This document shows positions 51,303 through 61,100 of a DNA stretch of 64,000 bases, in pieces. The notes beneath the pieces are model-generated. The model was not told the DNA's origin. It worked only from the letters and a program-made list of their open reading frames with translations, and did not search any database. Source of the DNA: Climacium dendroides. Taxonomy: Eukaryota > Streptophyta > Bryopsida > Hypnales > Climaciaceae. Location of the stretch: NCBI GenBank assembly GCA_950106755.1, contig OX467088.1:4262001-4326000 (forward strand), written 5' to 3'. The first letter of the stretch is position 1, and every line of letters starts with the position of its first letter. The position numbers and the translations under genes are program-made.

Positions 51303-52333
51303 TGCCTTTCACCTTAAGAAGGGTTAAGTATGGACTATAATCTCAATGTAGGAGAGTTTTCATATCATGGCATGTTTTGATTGGTTAAAGAAAGGTTGTA
51401 GATTAAGACTAATAATGCTCATGGTCTGCCTTCTGCAAATTTTCAACATGGTGGATATGAAATAGAGCTTTCATTGGTTTGGCAGTGAAAGAAATATAAA
51501 AGAATGTCTACTACTACCAACTAATATTAACTTAGTGAGAGTGGATCCACCTAACATAATCTAAATGCAAGAGAGTTTCACTGTCATGGCATGTTTTGAT
51601 TAGTGAAGCAATCGAAGAAGTCAAACAGTTCAACTCTCCTACATTGAGATTGTGCCCAATAATCGCAAAATAGGCCAACCCATCAAAAATAATTGTCAGT
51701 CAGTACCAACCTCAACACCCACAACTTGGTAGGTCCTACGCTGCAATTATTTTTGATAACTTGATTTGCCTTTCCAATTACCTAGTCCATAATGCCATGG
51801 TGAAGGGCAATTTTTTGGACCGGCAAGGGGCAAGGGTGGTTGTGCTTATCTTCCTCAGTGCTAATCACAAAGTAATCTTAAAAAACAATTTCGATATAGC
51901 ATTGAAATTCAGTGCAATTTGGATATGGTCCAAATCCAAACTGGGTATGAAACACCCTGATACAATTTAAAAACCTCAGGATGCTACAGCCGCCAGCCAG
52001 AACTACAACAAAATGTCAATGAAATTCTAAGAACAAATTGTCCATAAATATCCCATTTAAGCCTACCTACCTCATCAATGACAATAATAGATATTTTAAG
52101 GAATATGTCCTTCTTAGATAGGGGATGCATTTAGAACCAAGTTGATTTTAGAACTTCCTATCTTACTTTGGTCTAATGTGTACACAATGTATTGATTGCA
52201 TCCAAATTGAATAGCATCCCAGTGATTCCTGAGCCCCAACCTCCACTAAAATCGTCACCCGCGCTGAACCTCTAGATAAAAGGAAGCAAATTACTTACGA
52301 TGTTGAAAGTGAGAAACCTTATGATGGAATTCA
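51303..52333. other. AT-rich intergenic with a direct repeat
   Basis: About 51338-51390 and 51556-51608 are diverged direct copies (ATAATCTCAATGTAGGAGAG .. ATCATGGCATGTTTTGATT) spaced by 218 bases. An inverted fragment of the same start (CTCTCCTACATTGAGATTGT) lies at 51634-51653. No gene is seen. Confidence 0.5.
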
Positions 52334-52929
52334 TTAACCCCTAAAGTCCCATGGTCATTTTCTGCCAAAACCACTCAAAACTACCACTTCTACAATAATC
52401 ACCTACAAAATAAATTTTAAAAAATATTTTTTAGAATCAAACCATAGGATCTTATTCTACACTTTGTCTTAGATCATGTGATAATTTTTTTTTGTGATTT
52501 TTGACTGTATAAATTGAAAGATAATAGCATTCAAAGTGAAAGAAAACAAATTTCTTTCAAGAAGTTGTTATATTGCCCACAAAACAAGAAGCTCCATAAC
52601 TCTCACATCTCTAATCCAAATGGAATGAATCAAAGCTTCCCATTTACAAAAAGTATTTTAAAACATTAAAAAACATTAAAAAATATTAAAAAAATTATTT
52701 CAATTTTTTGTGGATTTTTTTTGCTACATGGTCTCCCCCATTTCGAGGTTATTGTGGCATAACTTTTGCTGTTGGGCACCGATTGAAATAAAAATTATAT
52801 TCTCAGAAGGCTCTTAAGTTTTTCTATCTTATAAGAAAGTTTCAAAAAATTTAGTAATAATTGAGATCATAGGAGCTTGCCCAAAATCCATTTTATCCCT
52901 CGTAGAAACAATGGGACTTTAGGGATTAA
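52334..52929. mobile_element. TTAA/TIR element, 596 bp
   Basis: The ends are TTAACCCCTAAAGTCCCATG and, reversed, TTAATCCCTAAAGTCCCATT. TTAA lies at both edges. The interior matches 54680-55592 (CATAACTCTCACATCTCTAA, AAATGGAATGAATCAAAGCTT, GGCATAACTTTTGCTGTTGG). It is non-coding. Confidence 0.75.
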
Positions 52930-53151
52930 TCCATGAACAATGCTAGGATGTTTTTTGGCCGATGAATGCCAAAGAATCTATTCATACAAGACAGAAGTGC
53001 AACTACATCCTCTAGATTTTGTATGAAAAGGAAAGGTCTTCTACAGTAGTTTGACTTCCAATGATGGCTTTTGCATTTTTTCAATTCAACAATTCGCATG
53101 GTACTGAAACAAATGATTTCCATAGTAACCAACTCATCCTTCGAGGGTTAA
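52926..53151. mobile_element. TTAA-bounded unit, first of a tandem pair
   Basis: This 226-bp unit is bounded by the TTAA that ends the previous element and the TTAA at 53148. Its right end, reversed, reads TTAACCCTCGAAGGATGAG. The inside (AGAAGTGCAACTA .. GAAAGGTCTTCTACAGTAGT .. ACTTCCAATGA) is repeated in the next unit, 53148-53383. Confidence 0.6.
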
Positions 53152-53383
53152 CACATCAACATTGAGAAGGAAGTTTGGTGTCCGATGGATGATAGAGAAT
53201 CCTTCTAATAGATAGAAGTGCAACTATTTATCTTAGAATTTTGTTGTGAAAAAAGGGTCTTTTGTTGTGAAAGGTCTTCTACAATAGTTTCACTTCCAAT
53301 GAATGCTTTTGCAATTTTGTAAGAGAATGATTCACATGGTAATCAAAGGGATGATTTCCACTAGTCCATCCTTTAAGGATTAA
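53148..53383. mobile_element. TTAA-bounded unit, second of a tandem pair
   Basis: This 236-bp unit runs from TTAA 53148 to TTAA 53380. Its right end, reversed, reads TTAATCCTTAAAGGATGGA, matching the first unit's end. A local duplication of TCTTTTGTTGTGAAA is present only in this copy. Confidence 0.6.
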
Positions 53384-53927
53384 GTAGGTGGTCAAATTCA
53401 ATTACATTCAAACTCAATTAATAGTTCTACAACTTAGTTTTGTTTTTTTCATTTTCTATGAAGTGCCATAGTGGCGATATTAAATGTAATAGTGGTGCTC
53501 CAAATTTCAACATTCACCACACAATGAATAAAAAACATCACATTAACACATATCACATATCCATAATTTTATTTTCATCCACAACTTGGCTATTTCATGC
53601 AAGATTTTTTTTTAATTTGAAATTTTCTGGCGATTTATAGGGGATTTTTCATTTTTTTTTTCTATAATAGGTGTGGTGCCAAGCCAAAAAATTTGGTGCA
53701 ATTTTGACCAATTGCTCTTGAAATATTTTTGTGCTCTGCAGTTGCCATTTGCTCGTACCAAAGCCCCCATTCACGCAAAGATTTGTTGTACCTCTTCTGC
53801 TTGAATGGATATTCATTTTTAAGTCACCTAGACAGCTCAAGCAACAGGGATTGCTGCTATTATAATTGTGTACTGTGCAACAATTGTCCCCAATAAGGTA
53901 ATATGCTCTGAAAGTGAACATTTAAGG
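53384..53927. other. AT-rich intergenic, no gene seen
   Basis: A 90-codon minus-strand frame (53921-53649) has scattered cysteines but no known motif. No other structure is seen. Confidence 0.45.
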
Positions 53928-54215
53928 GCTAGTCCGCCTTTAAATAGGTTTCTTTGCAGAACAATATTTTTAGATCATTTTTCAAAGAAAGAAAAATAGA
54001 TGTGGAACTTAACACAAGTGGTTTTGTACTTTTTTTAAGCATTTTTGAATTATTTATAAATTTCCAAAGATTTGGGACATAGGCATCTATTTGAGACATA
54101 GGTACCTATTTGTGACCAAAAGTCTCCCAAAATCTGTCCACTTGCAACTTGTAAACAGATGCCCAGAAATCAATGACAATGATTAGTTCTTACAATAAAA
54201 AACAATTTTTTTCTT
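53928..54215. repeat. half of an inverted repeat pair (mate 49960-50235)
   Basis: This is the reverse-complement relative of 49960-50235. It begins TTAAGGGCTAGTCCGCC, the mirror of GGTGGACCAACCCTTAA at the end of the mate. Confidence 0.65.
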
Positions 54216-54450
54216 GATGGTTTTAAAGGCGAGTGATGAGAGATGTGCAAGACAGCGCTGTTTAGTTATCATCATATTGTCAAAACATACACACTAAATT
54301 CACCACAAAGGGGAACCAAGTTTTAAAAGTTTAATTGTTTACTATTTATTTTAGAAGTGCAGTAATTAAGAATGTCACTCTTAAATATCAAAGATATTTC
54401 TCACTTCAATTAAAAACCATTTTCATGTTTTGATGAATTTGGTGAAGGCA

Positions 54451-54619
54451 AGAGAATCTCATTATATTCACATGGGATGGTAGTAGGTAGAACAACTGAT
54501 ATGGGATATGTTAATTTGACTTCACTATGAGAGATGAAGTTCCTACTAATTTTAAGTAACATATCCCACATGGATTGTTCTACCTCCTACGACCCCATGT
54601 GGATATAATGAGATTCTCT
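54451..54619. mobile_element. fold-back element, 169 bp
   Basis: AGAGAATCTCATTATATTCA at the left is mirrored by ATATAATGAGATTCTCT at the right. The arms continue through GATGGTAGTAGGTAGAAC / GTTCTACCTCCTACGACC to about 60-70 bases with few mismatches. No target duplication is visible. A diverged relative of the right arm lies near 50740-50805. Confidence 0.7.
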
Positions 54620-54679
54620 ATCAACCGCTCATCTGAAGACCAGACTACATTCTAACTTTCATTCGTATTTGGGGGTAAA

Positions 54680-55592
54680 TTAATCCTTAAAGCCCCGACG
54701 GTGCTCTTTGTCAAGAACCACTTAGAACTACCACTTCTGCTGCGTTCACCTAAGAAAACCGAAAAAATATGTTTTTTCAAAATCCATCCTGTGGATCTCG
54801 TACTTAACTTGTTTGAGAACATGTGGTAAAAATTTCATCAAATTTGACCATATAGATTGCAAGATATTTGCATCCAAAGTGAAGAAAATAAGGTTTTTTG
54901 CAACTTGATTGACTAGATTTTTTGGCTTTGAATCTTTTAAAACTAAATTTTTTTGTACTATTAAGTTTGATTTTCTAAGTTTTTATGTTGAATAGTTGAG
55001 TTCAGAATCTAAGGAAAAAAATTCAACAAAAAACACTTAATTTTTGTTCATTAAAAAATTGTTAAGTAGAAGTAGGTTAAAGATTGAAGGAAAAACTAAA
55101 TCATTAATAGCTTTAACATGGAATTGACATATGATAATCCCAACAGCGAGATTGTTCTAAAAAGCAAACCTAAACTTGTCTAATTTTTTTTTAAATTGTT
55201 AAAACTACATTCACAAATGAATCTTGTAAGTTATTTTTTCAAGATGATGCTTAGATTGCCCAAAAAACTAAGATTGTCCATAACTTTCTCATAACTAGTC
55301 TAAATGGAATGAATAAAAGCTTCAAATGTAGACAAAAATATAAGATTTTAGGAAAAAATATTTTGACTTTTTTTTATTTTTTTGTACTGCCTGTTGACTT
55401 TTGTTTTTGGCTTATTGTGCCATAACTTTTTCTCTTGGGCACCAATTGAAACAAAAGCTATATATTCACAAAGCTCTCAGTAAATCCACAACCTTAAAAA
55501 ATTTCAAAAACATTCACTTCAAAATGAGACAATAGGAACCTACCCAGATCCAAATTGTCCCCCAAGGGGACAAATGGTCCTTTAGGGATTAC
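54680..55592. mobile_element. TTAA/TIR element, 913 bp
   Basis: The left end is TTAATCCTTAAAGCCCC. The right end, reversed, is GTAATCCCTAAAGGACC, so the outer TTAA has decayed to TTAC. It shares interior blocks with 52334-52929 but is about 300 bases longer, mainly in the AT-rich middle. It abuts the large fold-back beginning near 55588. Confidence 0.7.
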
Positions 55593-56645
55593 GGAACCTT
55601 TGATGCAAATGCAAATGCCTTTCAATACAATGACTAACAAAATTGAGTACAACTTTGAAATGTTTTCATTCAAACAACCATACCATAGGCATCAATAGAC
55701 AAACTAAGTCCAAAAGTAGATATATGAAAGTTGTAGTGTGCAACATACTACACATTACTATGGAAGTTTGAAGAAGAAATGAGTTATAATTTGAAAGAAA
55801 ATCAATTTCAAAGTTGGCCATGTCAAAAACTCAATTTTGTTCAACATGATTTGGAATTACTTTATATTTTGCCAATTTTTTCTTAGAACTCCAAAAGAAC
55901 TTTTTGTACCTTGGTATGTTGGTATACATCATTTTAGATTGTTGTACACAAAAATTGAAGGAAATTGACATTCATAGAATTTAAAATATCAATAGTTTGA
56001 CAAACATGCAATTGTTGTTGGTTCTCACAATTATATTATTTTTTGGAATTGAATTGCTTTTTGGAATTGAGAGCATGGGATAGCATTAGCCATTGTAGAG
56101 AGGGTGTAGGTTGCAATATGGACCATTGTTACAACTTAATGCCTTTGCATTTGAAGTATTTGTTGAATTGAGCAATGCATTCAATTTGTATTTCATAGCC
56201 ATATAATGCACTTCAAGGTTCAATTTTTTTTCTCCAAAGACTAAAGTTCATAATGCACATAATTGATCCAACAAATCCAAAATCATTGAAAATATTGTCC
56301 AAATGTGTGTACAACAATCTAAAATAATGTATACCCAACATGCCAAGGCACAAAAAGTTTTTTCGGAGTTTTAAGAAAAAATTAGCAAAAGATAAAGTAA
56401 TTCCAAATCATGTTGAACAAAATTGAGTTTTTGCCATGACCAACTTTGAAATTGATTTTCTTTCAAATCATAACTCATTTCTTCTTCAAACTTCCATAGT
56501 AACATGTAGTATGTCACACACTACAACTTTCATATATCTACTTTTGAACTTTGTCTATTGATGCCTATGGTATGGTTGTTTGAAATGAAAACATTTCAAA
56601 GTTGTACTCAGTTTTGTCAGTCAGTGTATTTCATTTGTTTCAAAG
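55588..56645. mobile_element. long-arm fold-back element, about 1.06 kb
   Basis: The left arm (about 55588-55950) and right arm (about 56306-56645) are reverse complements over about 340-360 bases at high identity. Examples are ACAACTTTGAAATGTTTTCA / TGAAAACATTTCAAAGTTGT and ACCATACCATAGGCATCAAT / ATTGATGCCTATGGTATGGT. The unpaired middle is about 350 bases with no open frame. Long terminal arms around a short non-coding middle resemble non-autonomous Mutator-like or fold-back elements. No target duplication was found. RNA from it would form a very long hairpin. Confidence 0.7.
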
Positions 56646-58167
56646 ATTTAAAAAAAAAATGTATTTGACTTCTTTTGAGTGTGAGTTGGTTTCATACTTG
56701 AAAATTTGAGTGTGAGTTGGGGTTTTATACTTGAAAATTTGAGTGTGAGTTGGGTTGAAAATCTGCTCCAAACTCCGTGCCGTCCATATGTCGTAGAATT
56801 TGTTTTTGGCATACAGAACCACGGGCTAGAAACACCATTCGGCTGAGTGTGTGCTCGCCATTCTGGGCTGTGGCCGGCCATTTCTTGGCCCTCCCCGTGA
56901 TTGCGTGGGACACGCTGGCCGGGCCCGGCCAAGCCCCGATTTTGCGCCACTTGCTGAGCATCATAAGAATCACCTCGTCTCCATTCTCCAGTTAATGGTA
57001 AGGGCGATTTGAAGGAGACAAGTGGCATAGGGCGGTTTTAGAGTAGAGTACCTTGTACCAATTGTTTAATATTCGTATAGCTAGCATTGCTATTTGAAAT
57101 TCGTGATTCTTGCAAGTTAAACTGTGGCCTACAGACTTGTGGCACAAACATCCTCTTATTTATCCGATTCTCGAAGAGGACCCACGAGTCTAATGTGCAC
57201 ACAATGTGCTGCATCCTTTGTATGTGTGAGTTACATTTCAACTGGTGCAAACTTTGAATTTTCTTTAAGGATTTCGTGCTTCTTATTGCTGTATTTAAAG
57301 TAACTCCGCGTAAAGTCTCGAAGTATCGTAGCCGGAATCCATGATCCATCATGCTGAACGCTAACAGGAACTGTTAAATTGGGTCACAATAGAAATAAAA
57401 GATGAAGATAATTAAATTCTTCCTTTACAATGATCACAATGTCCCTTGCTACAAACAGGAACACCTATCTCGTCACAGAGGAGATCAAAGACTTAAGATT
57501 CATGGAAAATCTCTCGGCTCCTGATTAATGCCTACGAGCCTAGCGCTGCACAAACAGCGAGCACTGCACAAACAACGAGCGCTGCACACAGCAACGAGGG
57601 AGACGACGAGCATGCCGACGAGGGAGGTGACGCGAGAAAATCGGATCTGTAGCAACGGTGGCTGCGGTGCCGCTGTGCCAGGCAGGCGGTAGGGGGTCGC
57701 AGCGCGTTCGGCGGGGCCGGTTCTTCTTTGGCCTGGCTGCCCTGTTGGGAGACCTGCCCCCGCAAGAGGCTGTCGCACAACTATAAGCAAGAAGTGCGTT
57801 ATATGCCCTGCCCCCCTGGATTCTATCCAAAAGTTGATCAATACCGCATGAAGATTCCCATTCAAACAAAAAATCGGTATTCCGCATCTTTCGTCGCCAA
57901 CTGCAGCATCCCGCCAGGTCACGAATGTCAACGCCCCTCTCTCAACACACCAACTTAGATTGCAAGCTCAACGCTTATTAGCTTACAGACACATTTCTTC
58001 CAGAGTGTTTCTTCTTCAGTGCCAGGCAAATGTGGTTGTAGCTCTTACTGATAGACTCTGTAGCCATGTCTAGATAGTTTCCACAAATCATGGCTCCCTA
58101 CTTTGGGCAGATTTGCCTGCGCTAGAGAAGACGTCCTTTGCTTTGAGGGTAAAGATCCGGCCGAGCG
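56646..58167. other. intergenic and promoter side of the receptor gene
   Basis: 31-33-bp repeats of GAGTGTGAGTTGG (starts 56677, 56708, 56741) precede GC-rich sequence. An 18-bp repeat, GCGCTGCACAAACARCGA (57543-57598), gives overlapping reverse frames of up to 143 codons, including one with a repeated Cys-Ser-Ala-Arg. No recognisable product was found, so I call none of them genes. The 5' UTR of the receptor gene probably lies in the last 200 bases. Confidence 0.45.
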
Positions 58168-61100
58168 ATGGAGAAGCGCTTTGCCTACGCAGTACTTGTG
58201 CTTCTTGTTGTGTGCTGCGGCAACACTTTTGCTCAGAGTCCTTCAGGTTTGAGTGTAAACTATTTTGAAACTCCTGGTTTTGTGTGTTGTTCAAAGTGGC
58301 TCGTTCATCACCTTACAGTGACATAACGAACGATTAGTTCTACCGACACATAGTGTCCGCAAGGAATTTTGTCATGTACGTTCTTTACTTGGGTTGTCCC
58401 TTGTTTTGCATCGTGGATATCATCTTTTTATGAGAGGAATCTAGGGTAGAATCGAAAAAATCGACTCTTGTGTGCTGTCGGTGTACCGTCACTGGATCCA
58501 TTGTTAGGATCCATGGTGGGTTTGAGCTTTAGTCCGTGATTTGGTTGTTTTTTCGAGTGTGGTACGAGTCTCAAGTGAAAGGACAATGTATTGAAGTTTG
58601 GGCAATGTAGATACAGAGCTGGTGCTTGTCGAGAGAGATACATTGAGTTGAGGTACCTAATTGTAACATGTAACATGTACCAAACTGCGACACCCTAAAA
58701 TCTTGTGCGATGAGTACAATCTTTCATTTGGAGAAGTCGTTTTGGGTTTCTAAAGGTCATCTATTAGCAAAGTTTAGAATCACTAGAAGTGTTGCATATA
58801 GTAATCAAAGAACAGTCACATTCCCTGCTGCGTTGGCAAACTCTTTGTTTCCTTACAATCACATATGAAAATTTGACCATTTAATTACGCTCAGCACTTT
58901 AAGTGTCGCTTTTAGTTGGGGTTAACTTATACTTTTTCTTGATGCATCAATTTGATCACCGTTACTCCAAGTGATTGAGCGAGGACCGTATAGAATTGAG
59001 GTATCCATGGCTACAATGATGTCATAACGTCAGTTATGGAGCTCATTTCCGTAGGGATGACACCTGCACATGGACATGAAGACTGCACAGTTATATCTCG
59101 TAAATTCATTCTTTTTTTGAGTCATGTTCAATCCATGGAAACGTAACATTACGGCCTTCTTATGCTCATCCCTCGCCACTCCTGCTCACTAACTCAGCAT
59201 GCTATCTCTCGTTCCAAAGCTCAAGTTTCACATTTTCTAATCCACAGTCTGTAACAATCTTTCTAATAATTTCTGTGTGGATCTTCTAACAGCCTTGCTC
59301 AACATCGACTGTGGAGCCACGAGTATTTCCCATGACGCAGCGGGTCTGCAATGGGTCCCCGACACCGCCTACATCCCCACCGGCACCAACCACCAAAACT
59401 TGCTTCCCCCCACCGACTCCACTTTCGCCTCTCTAACCGAACTCACCTCCCTGCGAGCTTTTGCCGACACCCCAGCCAAGAACTGCTACAGGTTGCCCGT
59501 GCTCAAGAACTCGACCTACTTGGTGAGAGCCGCCTTCTTCTACGGGAACTACGACAACACCGCCAAACCACCATCCTTTCAAATGTCCATTGAAGCGACC
59601 ATTGTGGAGGATATCATCACGTCCTCCGGGGGGGTGCTGTACAAGGAGATTCTCTACGTCTCGCAGAGCAATGTGACGTACTTGTGCTTGTTGAGCGATG
59701 GATCGAACGGAACGCCGTTTGTGTCGTCCATCAGCTTGCGACTGATTACAAACGTGTATGATAAGTTTAACTTGTATCTGGGAGCGTCCAAGTACATGAC
59801 GATACGAACAAGGATCAATTTTGGGGGATCGGCTCTCGTCAGGTATCGAGCGCTTTTGCACTTGCTTTCACTTCATATCTCAGTGGTGGTTTGAATCTGT
59901 TTTTGGAGTGGCCTTCAGAGCAAGAATGTTTCAACGAAATTTTACCAAACGTGATTGGTCAAAATTTGGAGCGCTGTGCTTTTGGCAGTTTTGGGCCTTA
60001 AGTATATTTGTCCGGTATGTCAGGTGACGGTTGCACGTGCTCGTATTGTACAGACATGGAGAAAGAATCTTGCCAGTGGATGAGAAAAGGACATGGATGG
60101 TTAAAAGACAAATGTCCTCATCTTGTAAAGAATGAATAATTTCTTATGTTTGGTAGAATCGTAGCACATGTGATTGTCAAAGTAGGCTTAGTGATTTCTC
60201 AAATCTTCAATCAACGAGGATTATATTTTGGATCGTACCAAGGATCATAAACTAAGTATGGTACCATGGATCACTGATCGTACCAGGGATTATATACAGA
60301 GGTCTACGCCGATGATTTCATGGAAAGGTGTGTATAAAAAATATGTATCTTTCCGATTGGAGTAGAGCCGCTCACGATTAGCCAATTGTTCATTTAATCG
60401 TCTGCGTTGTTGAAGATACCCAGATGATGATAACCAAGGATCATTTACAGACGATTATTTACACCTATGATTAGATGGAAAGCCTCATATGAAAATTATG
60501 CATTTTTCCATTCGGAGTAAGTAGAGACACTGACGAGTAGCCGATTAGCCAATTGTTCATTTAGTGGCAGATATATGCCCGGGTGGTGATGACCAGGGTT
60601 CCTACACAGAGGATCATACCGATAATAGTATGGAAACATGCGTACTGCGAATTGCTGTATACCTGTCCATTGCGTACCAAGGAATCAAGGATCATACATT
60701 AAGTAGTGTACCTTACCATCGATTTAAGACAGAGGGTTGTACCGATGATTGTATGCAAAGACGCCTATGAATCTTACGCATACAATTCTCCTATTTTTTG
60801 CAGAGACACTTACTCTTAGCCGATTGTTCACACTGAATTGTTTTCCCTTTTGTCATGCAGATACCCCGACGACCCTTACGACCGCTACTGGCATCCCGAG
60901 GGCGTCACGTCCACTTACCTCTCTCCCACCACCACCATCGTGCAAGCCCTGGGCACGAACGTCAGCATCAAACCCATCGATGGCTTCCGCCCTCCTTCCA
61001 TAGTGATGCAAAGCGCCGTCACCACCCTCGGCAACCTCACTTCCTTCTACCTCACGCCAGGCTCCACCACCATCTACGAGGTCGCCTTCATCCTCCTCCA

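Noticed and set aside
57500..57931. Minus-strand 143-codon frame with Cys-Ser-Ala-Arg repeats
   Set aside because: The repeats come from an 18-bp DNA repeat, three frames overlap in the same GC-rich stretch, and no motif or homologue is recognised. It is more likely promoter-side sequence of the receptor gene.
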